Part shown: positions 56,825 to 64,000 of the stretch, in pieces
Layout: each line of letters starts with the position of its first letter
Position numbering within the stretch: the stretch's first letter is position 1
Source of the DNA: Acinetobacter lactucae
GTDB taxonomy: Bacteria > Pseudomonadota > Gammaproteobacteria > Pseudomonadales > Moraxellaceae
Direction of reading: 5' to 3'
Length of the DNA: 64,000 nucleotides
Assembly (NCBI RefSeq): GCF_001605885.1
Contig: NZ_LRPE01000034.1
Coordinates: 62,001-126,000, forward strand
Position numbers and translations under genes: made by a program
The notes under the pieces: generated by a model
Seen by the model: the letters and a program-made list of their open reading frames with translations, nothing else
Databases searched by the model: none
What the model was told of the DNA's origin: nothing

Positions 56825-58390
56825 TTACTGCCCAGAACGGATGATGTAATCAAATGCAGAGAGCGATGCTTTAGCACCTTCACCTGTAGCAATAATGATT
56901 TGCTTGTAAGGTACAGTGGTACAGTCACCTGCAGCGAATACACCTTGAACATTGGTTTCATTGCGGTCATTGACAATGATCTCACCACGGTTGGTTAACT
57001 CAACTTCACTGTCTTTCAAGAAGTCAGTGTTTGGTAGTAAACCAATCTGTACAAAGATCCCTGCAAGCTCGACCACATGCTCTTCGTCAGTGGCACGGTC
57101 TTTATATTTAAGACCAGTCACTTGTGAACCATCACCTAGCACTTCTGTACTTAACGCATTCATAATCACAGTGGTGTTTGGCAAGCTATGCAATTTGTTT
57201 TGCAATACTTGGTCTGCACGAAGTTTGGTATCGAACTCAACCAGAGTTACATGCTCAACAATCCCTGCAAGGTCAATTGCTGCTTCAACACCTGAGTTAC
57301 CGCCACCAATCACTGCAACACGTTTGCCTTTAAACAATGGGCCATCACAGTGTGGACAGTATGCGACACCACGGGTACGGTATTCTTGCTCACCCGGTAC
57401 ATTCATTTCTCTCCAACGTGCACCTGTTGAAAGGATTACAGTTTTCGATTCAAGTTTTGCACCGTTTTCAAGTTCAACTTCAACCAGACCGTTTTCAGTT
57501 TGGTTGGCACCTGTGATTTTGCTCACACGTTGCAAGTTCATGATATCAACATCATATTCACGAACATGCGCTTCCATTTCGGCAGCAAACTTAGGACCTT
57601 GCGTCTTTTGCACAGAGGTGAAGTTTTCAATGTCCATGGTATCCATGACCTGACCACCAAAGCGTTCAGCCACGATACCGGTGTTAATGCCTTTACGAGC
57701 AGCATAGATCGCAGCTGTTGCACCTGCAGGACCACCACCAATGACCAATACATCAAAGGCATCTTTGGCATTAAGTGCTACTGCATCTTTTTCGGCAGAG
57801 TTGGTATCAAGTTTTGCCACAATCTCTTCAAGGGTCATACGACCTTGACCAATATGTTCATTGTCTTGGAATACCATTGGTACAGCCATGATTTTGCGTT
57901 GTTCGACTTCATCTTGGAAGAATGATCCGTCAATCATGGTTGCCGTGGTGTTCGGGTTGTAAATTGCAATCAGGTTAAGTGCCTGTACTACATCCGGACA
58001 GTTATGACAGCTGAGTGATACAAACACATCAAAGTTTGCTTTGAGGTTTAAACCTTTAATCTGGTTGAGTACTTCATCTGAAACTTTAGGTGCATAACCA
58101 GACACCTGTAACAGTGCCAAGATCAAAGACGTAAACTCATGACCCATCGGTAAGCCAGCAAAGAACACACGAGGTTGTTCACCTGCTTTAGCCACACCAA
58201 AGCTTGGACGACGTGTATTGTTACCGTCAAAACGGGCAGTCACCTTGTCAGAAAGCTCGGCGATTTCACTTACCAGCTCTTTAATTTGAGCAGCTTTATC
58301 TGATTCATCTAAAGCAGCAACTAATTCGATGGGACTTTCTAGACGTTCTAAATAAGCTTTTAATTGAGTTTTAATGTTTTGATCTAACAT
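56825..58390 (-). CDS. ahpF: Alkyl hydroperoxide reductase subunit F
   Basis: A 521-residue FAD/NADH-dependent reductase of AhpC. N-terminal glutaredoxin-like domain with CHNC ([12 protein letters not shown], about 125-132), then the FAD site [20 protein letters not shown], the CxxC of the reductase (AYCPHCDGP, about 338-341) and NADH site [14 protein letters not shown]. The final [25 protein letters not shown] is conserved. GGAG upstream of the ATG at 58390 and the E. coli start MLD support this start over the one at 58411. ahpC is not adjacent, unlike the enteric operon. Confidence 0.96.
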   Translation of the reverse strand: MLDQNIKTQLKAYLERLESPIELVAALDESDKAAQIKELVSEIAELSDKVTARFDGNNTRRPSFGVAKAGEQPRVFFAGLPMGHEFTSLILALLQVSGYAPKVSDEVLNQIKGLNLKANFDVFVSLSCHNCPDVVQALNLIAIYNPNTTATMIDGSFFQDEVEQRKIMAVPMVFQDNEHIGQGRMTLEEIVAKLDTNSAEKDAVALNAKDAFDVLVIGGGPAGATAAIYAARKGINTGIVAERFGGQVMDTMDIENFTSVQKTQGPKFAAEMEAHVREYDVDIMNLQRVSKITGANQTENGLVEVELENGAKLESKTVILSTGARWREMNVPGEQEYRTRGVAYCPHCDGPLFKGKRVAVIGGGNSGVEAAIDLAGIVEHVTLVEFDTKLRADQVLQNKLHSLPNTTVIMNALSTEVLGDGSQVTGLKYKDRATDEEHVVELAGIFVQIGLLPNTDFLKDSEVELTNRGEIIVNDRNETNVQGVFAAGDCTTVPYKQIIIATGEGAKASLSAFDYIIRSGQ

Positions 58391-58524
58391 CTGTTTTTTA
58401 CTCCAATGCATCCAAATTCTTTCAATAGATGCATAGTACGTTAAAACATAAAATAGGTAAAACAGTATGTTTTTATAGATTTGATCGGTTTTTTAGATTT
58501 TGTTATTCACGTCTATTAAAAAAA

Positions 58525-58556
58525 GCCAACCTGAACTCATCCCAGCGCAGGTCAGC
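58525..58556 (-). terminator. Terminator of the chromate transporter genes
   Basis: On the minus strand GCTGACCTG pairs with CAGGTTGGC (two G-T pairs), followed by seven T. Confidence 0.75.
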
Positions 58557-58568
58557 AAACTGGTTAAA

Positions 58569-59090
58569 CTAGAGTAAGACCACACCAAATACAGCCCCAG
58601 CAATCAGTACATGCAAGGGATGAACTTTTTTAATTAAAGATAATAAAGTTGCAATGACCACCATAATAATGAGTAAAGTATTTATGGCAGCTGCTTCGGA
58701 AATAATCCATGCACTGGCAAGTACAGTTCCCACAGTGACAGGTTGTAAAGCAAGCTGTAAAACACGGCGCCATTTCTTATCTTTAAATTTTGACCAACCT
58801 CTCATCACAAATACAGTAATAAGAGATGAAGGTAAAAATTTAGCGGTAGAAGTCACAAGTAGACCTGACAACCCTGCTACATGCCACCCTACCAACGGTA
58901 CAATCATCATGTTTGGACCGGGTGCTGCTTGAGCCATAGCAAACAGAGCACTAAATTCTTGTGCCGTCATCCAATGATGAATATCAACTACTTGGCGTTG
59001 CATTTCGGGCAAAATTGTATTCCCGCCACCAAATGCAATAAGAGACAATTGAGTAAAAATGATCGCTAAAGTAAGTAGAACTGCACCCAT
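58569..59090 (-). CDS. chrA: Chromate transporter, C-terminal half subunit
   Basis: A 173-residue membrane protein, one of two half-size ChrA units. It contains SLIAFGGGNTILPEMQRQVVD and AMAQAAPGPNMMIVPLVGW, the CHR-domain motifs FGG and QxxPGP. The ATG at 59090 overlaps the TAA of the partner by one base (TAATG); the longer reading frame upstream is within that gene and is rejected. Short CHR pairs work as heterodimers. Substrate chromate, sulfate or another oxyanion; not certain. Confidence 0.85.
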   Translation of the reverse strand: MGAVLLTLAIIFTQLSLIAFGGGNTILPEMQRQVVDIHHWMTAQEFSALFAMAQAAPGPNMMIVPLVGWHVAGLSGLLVTSTAKFLPSSLITVFVMRGWSKFKDKKWRRVLQLALQPVTVGTVLASAWIISEAAAINTLLIIMVVIATLLSLIKKVHPLHVLIAGAVFGVVLL

Positions 59091-59650
59091 TACACACGTC
59101 TCCAAATGATAGCTGAATAAAATGCCAACAAAATCAGCATCGTCACTAGTAAAGAGATTTTTAGAAAAGCAATACTGATAATTGCAGCAACAACTACGCA
59201 AATCGCTAATGGATTACGTAATAATGGCTTAAGCATTTTCAAACCTGTTGCAACTAGCAGCCCCGCTGCCGCCGCAGCTAGCCCTTCAAAAAGATGCTTC
59301 ACCATTAAATTATCTTGGAACTGTTCATAGACATAGTGTAAAAGTACAACAATTATCGTAGGTGCAAGAATCAAACCAATGAGTGAACTCACTGCCCCAC
59401 GAACACCACGAAACTCCATGCCAATCGCAACCGATAAATTAATAATATTGCCGCCCGGTAAAAATTGACACAGACCCAGTAACTCAGTGAATTTTTCAGG
59501 GCTTAACCACTGTCTCTGCTCTACAATAACTTTACGGGCTAAAGGCAGCACGCCACCGAATCCAATTAAACCTAATGTTAAAAAACCTAAAAATAACTCT
59601 GTGCAGGTCGGGACACTCTCCTTCTGCACGGCAATCTCAACATGGTTCAT
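59090..59650 (-). CDS. chrA: Chromate transporter, N-terminal half subunit
   Basis: A 186-residue membrane protein, first gene of the half-size pair. Motifs FLTLGLIGFGGVLPLARKVIVE (cited as GLIGFGGVLPLARK) and GLCQFLPGGNIINLSV correspond to the same CHR-domain positions as in the partner (FGG and PGGN for PGPN). The two proteins therefore arose from a duplicated domain. It is divergent from a LysR gene 101 bases away. Confidence 0.85.
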   Translation of the reverse strand: MNHVEIAVQKESVPTCTELFLGFLTLGLIGFGGVLPLARKVIVEQRQWLSPEKFTELLGLCQFLPGGNIINLSVAIGMEFRGVRGAVSSLIGLILAPTIIVVLLHYVYEQFQDNLMVKHLFEGLAAAAAGLLVATGLKMLKPLLRNPLAICVVVAAIISIAFLKISLLVTMLILLAFYSAIIWRRV

Positions 59651-59693
59651 TTTCGTTACTTTTCACTTTATCTGACCAAGATAGGATGATACT

Positions 59694-59712
59694 TTTGTGG
59701 TATATCTACAAA
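59694..59712. promoter_or_regulatory. Candidate LysR operator between chrA pair and its regulator
   Basis: TTTGT-N9-ACAAA with partly matching inner bases (G...C). The 101-base divergent region also has ATACC-N5-GGTAT at 59733-59747, just before the LysR start. Both are candidates for the regulator's binding sites. Confidence 0.35.
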
Positions 59713-59751
59713 TGCTTTTATTTTCATTAACCATACCATAAAGGTATTCCT

Positions 59752-60654
59752 ATGCTCGATTTACATAAGCTCCATGCCTTTGTTGTGGTAGTTGAAGAAA
59801 GGAATATTACACATGCCGCAAACCGATTGTTTATTCAACAGCCACCTCTAACGCGTTTACTTAAAAAACTCGAAGAAGAACTCGGTACTCAATTACTTAT
59901 TCGTCAACCGCGTGGTATTGAACCTACAGAAGCAGGCTTAGCATTATTTAAAGAGGCACAAATTTTACTAGAGCATGCCAGACATATTCCCAAATTAGTC
60001 CAAGATGTTAGCCAAGGTAAAACGGGACAACTTAATATTGGTTTTACAAGTTCCGCAGGTTTGCATCCGCTTATTTCACTTGTATTACGCTCATATCGAG
60101 AAATATATCCAAAGGTACAAACCAAACTTGAAGAAGCAGGTAGCCAAAAACAATTAGATCGATTAATTTCAGAGAAACTTGATATTGCTTTTTTAAGAGC
60201 ACCGATCAGCCGTGATATTGGGTTAAAACATCTTCATATATTAGATGAACCAATGATGGCAGCATTGCCTATAGGCCATCCACTTACACAAAAAGAAAAA
60301 ATTAGCTCAAATGACTTGTCAGATGAAAATTTTGTTTTATACCGTCGTTCTTCAGGACAAGGTTTATACGACAATATTTTATATAGCTGCTATCAGGCAG
60401 GTTTTAGTCCACGCATTATTCAAGAAGCGCCTCGACCTACCGCTACATTAAATTTAGTCGCTGCTGGAATTGGTATAACGATTGTGCCAGCCTCAATGCA
60501 TAATTTTTGGGAACACGAAATTGTATACCGCGAGTTTGATGATTCAATAAAGCTGAATGCGCCTCTTTACTTAATTACAAGAGAAAATGAAAATTCAGCC
60601 AAAGTGGCAAACTTTATTGAATTATTACAGAAACTATTACCGACAATGATTTAA
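59752..60654 (+). CDS. LysR-family transcriptional regulator
   Basis: A 300-residue LysR-type protein. The DNA-binding region (LHKLHAFVVVVEERNITHAANRL, cited in parts, and PPLTRLLKKLEEELG) is followed by the effector domain (GQLNIGFTSSAGLHPLI). The ILYSCYQAGFSPRI segment resembles BenM/CatM-type regulators that sense small acids. Most likely controls the divergent chrA pair, as is common for LysR genes. Its inducer is unknown. Confidence 0.92.
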   Translation: MLDLHKLHAFVVVVEERNITHAANRLFIQQPPLTRLLKKLEEELGTQLLIRQPRGIEPTEAGLALFKEAQILLEHARHIPKLVQDVSQGKTGQLNIGFTSSAGLHPLISLVLRSYREIYPKVQTKLEEAGSQKQLDRLISEKLDIAFLRAPISRDIGLKHLHILDEPMMAALPIGHPLTQKEKISSNDLSDENFVLYRRSSGQGLYDNILYSCYQAGFSPRIIQEAPRPTATLNLVAAGIGITIVPASMHNFWEHEIVYREFDDSIKLNAPLYLITRENENSAKVANFIELLQKLLPTMI

Positions 60655-60672
60655 TCTCAAAAAATACTCAAT

Positions 60673-60700
60673 AAAAAGTGCCCTAACTAGAGCACTTTTT
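60673..60700. terminator. Bidirectional terminator between the LysR and arsH genes
   Basis: AAAAAGTGC and GCACTTTTT pair perfectly around a ten-base loop. Confidence 0.85.
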
Positions 60701-60713
60701 GGGATGAAACTGT

Positions 60714-61427
60714 TTATTTTTGATTTACTCGTTTTGATAGTTCTTCTGCCGATTCTTTCCGCTCCGAATAGCGATCAGTCAGATACTGTTTTTGCCCACG
60801 TGTTAATAATGTGAACTTATACAACTCCTCCATAACATCAACGATTCGATCATAGTAAGAGGATGGTTTCATACTGCCATCTTCTTCAAACTCTAAAAAA
60901 GCTTTAGCAACTGAAGACTGATTCGGGATAGTAATCATACGCATCCAACGTCCTAAAATGCGCATTTGATTAACCGCATTAAAAGACTGTGAACCACCGC
61001 TGACTTGCATAACCGCTAAGGTTTTACCTTGTGTTGCACGTATTGCTCCACCAGCTAAAGGAATCCAATCAATTTGAGCTTTTAAAATTGAACTCATCGC
61101 CCCATGACGTTCAGGCGAACACCACACCATACCTTCTGACCAAGCCAAAAGTTCATGTAACTCTTGTACTTTTGGATGATCAGTTGCTGCATCTTCGGGT
61201 AAAGGCAAACCTTTAGGGTGAAAAATTTTGACTTCGGCACCTAGGTATTCAAGGATACGCCCAGCAGTTAGCACAGCAAAACGGCTATAAGAGCGCTCAC
61301 GATTCGAACCATATAACAATAAAATACGGGGTGGATGTTCAAGCTGCTGTGCTTGGATTTGTTCGAATGTAGGCTTCTCCAAAAGGTTGAGCTCTACATT
61401 TGCTAAATCATTATTATAACTGTTCAT
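60714..61427 (-). CDS. arsH: ArsH, NADPH-dependent FMN reductase
   Basis: A 237-residue flavodoxin-like flavoprotein linked to organoarsenical detoxification (oxidises trivalent methyl or aromatic arsenicals). [15 protein letters not shown] (about 37-51) is the ArsH flavin motif; [20 protein letters not shown] and [19 protein letters not shown] are also characteristic. It overlaps the end of acr3 by 14 bases. Last gene of the ars operon. Confidence 0.95.
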   Translation of the reverse strand: MNSYNNDLANVELNLLEKPTFEQIQAQQLEHPPRILLLYGSNRERSYSRFAVLTAGRILEYLGAEVKIFHPKGLPLPEDAATDHPKVQELHELLAWSEGMVWCSPERHGAMSSILKAQIDWIPLAGGAIRATQGKTLAVMQVSGGSQSFNAVNQMRILGRWMRMITIPNQSSVAKAFLEFEEDGSMKPSSYYDRIVDVMEELYKFTLLTRGQKQYLTDRYSERKESAEELSKRVNQK

Positions 61428-62460
61428 GTGAGAAATACTTTTTCTTTAACCAAAGTGAAACTGAAACGAGTGAAATAAGTACAGGTACTTCAACCAATGG
61501 TCCAATCACTGTAGTAAAAGCAACCGGAGAAGCTAAACCAAATGTGGCAATGGCAACCGCTAAAGCGAGCTCAAAATTATTACCCGCTGCGGTAAATGAA
61601 ATGGCAGTAGTACGTGGGTAGTTATTCCCCATCTGTTTACTCATAAAGAAGCTGATAAAGAACATCACCACAAAGTAAATCGTCAGTGGGACAGCAATCA
61701 GCAATACATCTAGAGGCAAACTCACCACATCGCCACCTTTTAAACTAAACATCGCGACAATAGTAAAGAGTAAGGCGATTAGACTTAACGGGCTAATTTT
61801 TGGTAAAAACTTAGTTTGATACCAGTCCAAACCTTTTGATTTAACTAAAACCAAACGTGTTAAGAAACCCATTAAAAATGGGATACCCAAATACACCAAT
61901 ACCGCATGGGTAATCGTCCAGAAGTCAACGTTAATTACTTGTCCAGCCACACCAAAGTATGGTGGCAAAAAGGTTAGAAATAGCCATGCATAAGTACTAA
62001 AGAATAAAATCTGGAAAATACTATTAAAGGCCACTAGAGCAGCTACGTATTGGTTATCCCCACATGCCAAACCATTCCAGACTAAAACCATTGCAATACA
62101 ACGTGCTAACCCAATTAGAATGAGACCCGTCATATATTCTGGATAGCTATGTAAAAAAATAATCGCAAGAATAAACATTAAGACTGGAGCAATAATCCAG
62201 TTCTGTACCAACGATAAAGTTAGGGTTTTCTTATCTTTAAACACTTCTGGCAAAGCTGCATAGTCTACTTTTGCCAAAGGCGGATACATCATTAAAATTA
62301 AACCAATCGCAATTGGAATATTAACGTTATCTATACTGAGCTGATTTAAAGACACTGATGCTTGAGGAAAGAAAACACCAATGGCTACACCTAAAGCCAT
62401 AGCAATAAAAATCCATAGCGTTAGGTTTCTATCTAAAAATGATAGCTTAGATTTGGCCAT
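61414..62460 (-). CDS. acr3: Arsenite efflux permease Acr3 (ArsB class)
   Basis: A 348-residue, about ten-helix arsenite exporter of the Acr3 (BART) family, not of the 12-helix ArsB type. The conserved [20 protein letters not shown] (about 135-154) holds the key Cys, and [19 protein letters not shown] is present near 300. The start at 62460 (M-A-K-S-K) is chosen because the longer frame overlaps arsC. Ten bases separate it from arsC. Confidence 0.94.
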   Translation of the reverse strand: MAKSKLSFLDRNLTLWIFIAMALGVAIGVFFPQASVSLNQLSIDNVNIPIAIGLILMMYPPLAKVDYAALPEVFKDKKTLTLSLVQNWIIAPVLMFILAIIFLHSYPEYMTGLILIGLARCIAMVLVWNGLACGDNQYVAALVAFNSIFQILFFSTYAWLFLTFLPPYFGVAGQVINVDFWTITHAVLVYLGIPFLMGFLTRLVLVKSKGLDWYQTKFLPKISPLSLIALLFTIVAMFSLKGGDVVSLPLDVLLIAVPLTIYFVVMFFISFFMSKQMGNNYPRTTAISFTAAGNNFELALAVAIATFGLASPVAFTTVIGPLVEVPVLISLVSVSLWLKKKYFSHEQL

Positions 62461-62470
62461 GTCATTCTCT

Positions 62471-62944
62471 TTAATCAATATGCGAGATTTGGTTAATTTC
62501 ATTAATAAGTTGCGAACGGCTCAAATGTGCAACATCTAATGCAAATAAAGCGTCTAAACGGCGGTTAATATGATTGACAGTCTCTTGGAACGCTTTGAGT
62601 TTTTCTTCTTTTGGTAAGTCGAGATGTGACGGGTCACTTAAGCCCCAATGTGCTTTAATCGCACCACCTAAATATAGTGGGCATGCTTCTTGCGCTGCTG
62701 AGTCACAAACAGTAATCACTACATCTGGTTGATATTGCTCGCAATCGTCAATCGTTTTACTCCATAAGCCATCTGTAGATAAACCTAAATTTTCAAGTGT
62801 TTCAATCGTTAGCGGATGTACCTGACCAGAAGGTTTGCTGCCCGCACTATAAGCTTTCCACCCTTCTGGTGCGCGGCTATTAAATAAAACTTCTGACAAA
62901 ATACTACGGCAACTATTACCCGTACATAGAAATAGAAATTTCAT
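62471..62944 (-). CDS. arsC: Arsenate reductase, low-molecular-weight phosphatase type
   Basis: A 157-residue arsenate reductase of the thioredoxin-coupled LMW-PTP family. The P-loop C-T-G-N-S-C-R-S (Cys7) and the redox pair Cys80 and Cys88 ([10 protein letters not shown]) are present; Asp in SDPSHLDLP is the general acid. Five bases downstream of arsR, ten bases upstream of acr3. A different arsC family is encoded on the other strand nearby. Confidence 0.95.
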   Translation of the reverse strand: MKFLFLCTGNSCRSILSEVLFNSRAPEGWKAYSAGSKPSGQVHPLTIETLENLGLSTDGLWSKTIDDCEQYQPDVVITVCDSAAQEACPLYLGGAIKAHWGLSDPSHLDLPKEEKLKAFQETVNHINRRLDALFALDVAHLSRSQLINEINQISHID

Positions 62945-62949
62945 GATCT

Positions 62950-63279
62950 TTACTCACAAAAGGTAGAAATAGACCCTAGCTGACCAGACAATGGTTTCAT
63001 TGCATCGTCATCTTGCTGCGCCAAAATATTCAAAATATTGTTTGCCCAGATCGGTAGTTCAGGATTAACGCTGTAATACACCCATTGCCCCTGTCTTGAA
63101 TCAAGAAGTATGCCATGCGTGCGTAATAGGGCTAAATGTCGGGAAATTTTTGGTTGGCTCAACTCAAGCTGTTCAGTTAGCTCGCAGACACAAATATTTT
63201 GTTTGCTCAGAACTAACTTAAGAATGTTTAACCGAGTTTGATCAGAAAGACATTTAAAGAAATCGACTTGAGTGATCAT
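62950..63279 (-). CDS. arsR: ArsR-family arsenite-responsive repressor
   Basis: A 109-residue winged-helix repressor. The arsenite-binding CVC pair (Cys30, Cys32 in NICVCELTEQL) sits in the helix before the recognition helix LSQPKISRHLALLRTHG, as in E. coli ArsR. GQWVYYSVNPEL forms the wing. The ATG at 63279 is preferred over the GTG at 63291. First gene of arsR-arsC-acr3-arsH; it probably binds the palindrome in the divergent promoter. Confidence 0.94.
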   Translation of the reverse strand: MITQVDFFKCLSDQTRLNILKLVLSKQNICVCELTEQLELSQPKISRHLALLRTHGILLDSRQGQWVYYSVNPELPIWANNILNILAQQDDDAMKPLSGQLGSISTFCE

Positions 63280-63302
63280 ATATGCAGCCACTTATATTCG
63301 TT

Positions 63303-63338
63303 ATTGCAAATATACGGATATCCATATATAAATGCAAT
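63303..63338. promoter_or_regulatory. ArsR operator region (nested palindromes)
   Basis: An inner palindrome (63310-63329) centred on GGATATCC, with one mismatched pair, lies inside an outer inverted repeat ATTGCA/TGCAAT (63303-63308 and 63333-63338). It is midway between the divergent arsR and arsC starts, the expected ArsR site. Shared control of both directions is inferred. Confidence 0.6.
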
Positions 63339-63362
63339 ATCTTAATTCAATGAATAATTATC

Positions 63363-63791
63363 ATGGCGGAACTAGTGAAGATTTACCATAATCCAGCATG
63401 TGGCACATCACGCAATACATTGGCACTCATTCGTCATGCGGGGTTTGAGCCTATAGTGATTGAATATTTAAAAACACCCCCTAGTAAAGATGAACTGATT
63501 CAACTCATTAAGGATTCAAATCTAAATGTACGTGAAGCAATCCGTAAAAATGTTGATCCCTATAAAGATTTAGAACTTGAACAAGACTATTGGACCGACG
63601 AACAGTTAATTGATTTTATGGTTCAGTACCCAATTTTAATTAATCGCCCATTTGTGGTTACATCCAAAGGCACACGCCTTTGCCGCCCTTCTGAGGTTGT
63701 ATTAGACATTTTAGATTCACAAAACTTAGGCTATTTCGCAAAAGAAGATGGTGAAGTGATCATTGATGAACAAGGTCGGCGTATAAAGTAA
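63363..63791 (+). CDS. arsC: Arsenate reductase, glutaredoxin-type (plasmid R773-like)
   Basis: A 142-residue arsenate reductase of the ArsC/Spx family. The active Cys13 is in YHNPACGTSRNTL, and the arginines in VREAIRKNV, LINRPFVV and GTRLCRPSEV line the arsenate site as in R773 ArsC. This family uses glutaredoxin. It is divergent from arsR by 83 bases and has its own strong terminator, giving the locus two unrelated arsenate reductases. Confidence 0.95.
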   Translation: MAELVKIYHNPACGTSRNTLALIRHAGFEPIVIEYLKTPPSKDELIQLIKDSNLNVREAIRKNVDPYKDLELEQDYWTDEQLIDFMVQYPILINRPFVVTSKGTRLCRPSEVVLDILDSQNLGYFAKEDGEVIIDEQGRRIK

Positions 63792-63811
63792 TTAAAGATA
63801 CTTATTAATAT

Positions 63812-63847
63812 AAAAAGCTAAATGGCGTAACACCATTTAGCTTTTTT
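63812..63847. terminator. Bidirectional terminator between arsC and the XapX gene
   Basis: The arms AAAAAGCTAAATGG and CCATTTAGCTTTTT pair perfectly (14 pairs) around a seven-base loop. Confidence 0.93.
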
Positions 63848-63859
63848 GAGTGAAACAGA

Positions 63860-64000
63860 TTAAAAATAAGACTTAATAAAAGGAAGAAGTTGCTCTCCGA
63901 TTACCATGCCTAATAACCCCACTAATGCAACAAGAGGCGGAGCTGGTGACTTCACATTTAAAACATAATATAAGATACCAACGAGTAGCCCTACAGCCAA
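63860..64000 (-). CDS. XapX-domain (DUF1427) small membrane protein, partial
   Basis: On the minus strand the last 47 codons of a gene whose start lies outside the window. It reads as two hydrophobic helices separated by NVKSPAPPLVALVGLLG, the diagnostic motif of XapX-domain proteins, ending FIKSYF. These proteins are usually 50-100 residues, so probably little is missing. Function unknown. It converges on arsC through a strong terminator, so it is not part of that unit. Confidence 0.85.
   Translation of the reverse strand: MAVGLLVGILYYVLNVKSPAPPLVALVGLLGMVIGEQLLPFIKSYF

Noticed and set aside
56952-57653. Long antisense ORF of 233 codons opposite ahpF
   Set aside because: It is a mirror of a strongly conserved gene with regular codon use; the translation (Ser/Thr/Pro rich) has no domain and no ribosome site.
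58391-58524. OxyR binding site upstream of ahpF
   Set aside because: Two CTAT quartets are 22 bases apart as expected, but the matching ATAG quartets are missing, so the evidence is too thin.
58569-59650. Frameshifted single chrA gene
   Set aside because: Both halves are complete, start and stop with a regular TAATG overlap and each has its own CHR motifs, as in natural two-gene transporters.
58569-64000. Resistance island (chrA, ars) recently acquired
   Set aside because: No integrase, transposase, tRNA, direct repeats or clear change in composition was seen, so transfer cannot be supported from this window.

Overview
The window looks like chromosome of an Acinetobacter, most likely the A. 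calcoaceticus-baumannii complex. This is inferred from the low GC content, the protein sequences (DcaP-type porin, periplasmic glutaminase-asparaginase, AcnA, DnaE) and the AT-rich intergenic spaces. Genes are densely packed on both strands. I see no rRNA, tRNA, insertion sequence, prophage or CRISPR array. Intrinsic terminators, many of them shared by convergent genes, separate most units.

Layout. 0-5 kb: end of an MFS transporter, dusA, an unusually structured non-coding leader before a putative cysteine peptidase/amidase, a LysR regulator, an unannotated 40-residue membrane ORF, tcdA and an unrecognised gene. 5-12.5 kb (minus strand): acnA, tatD with two RsiV-like envelope proteins, prfC. 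12.6-16.6 kb: a heme-oxygenase-like protein divergent from a TetR regulator, a small acyltransferase, yebC, an Lrp/AsnC regulator. 16.9-21.6 kb: DcaP-type porin convergent with a gltIJKL acidic amino acid ABC importer. 22-30.5 kb: a GST, then a seven-gene organosulfur cluster (two SfnB flavoproteins, an LLM monooxygenase, two substrate-binding proteins, MetN, MetI). 30.6-48 kb: ychF, an Mpo1-like protein, a Crp-family regulator, azlCD, a tautomerase-like protein, purT, glnD, dapC, a minus-strand msrB-gpx-araC-lysE run, alaA with an extra N-terminal domain, a dicarboxylate/glutamate symporter and ansB. 48-57 kb: dnaE, trmJ, cysE and two lipoproteins (one TPR, one esterase). 57-64 kb: ahpF, a split chromate transporter with its LysR regulator, and an arsenic locus (arsR-arsC-acr3-arsH divergent from a second arsC type), ending in a partial XapX gene.

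How it fits together. Nitrogen and acidic amino acid use is the main theme: porin, Glu/Asp ABC importer, periplasmic glutaminase-asparaginase, DAACS symporter, GlnD and AlaA. Well-spaced sigma-54 (-24/-12) promoter candidates lie upstream of gltI and ansB, suggesting shared nitrogen control. A second theme is sulfur supply (sfn/met-like cluster, cysE). A third is stress and oxyanion defence (ahpF, msrB-gpx, chrA pair, ars).

I did not find a clearly new multigene system. The most promising under-described items are the structured leader with its amidase-like gene, the sigma-54 promoters, the diiron-oxidase-like gene, the membrane-anchored paired binding proteins, the DNA-binding-like domain on AlaA, and the double-arsC locus. 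All similarity statements come from reading the sequence; no search was run.
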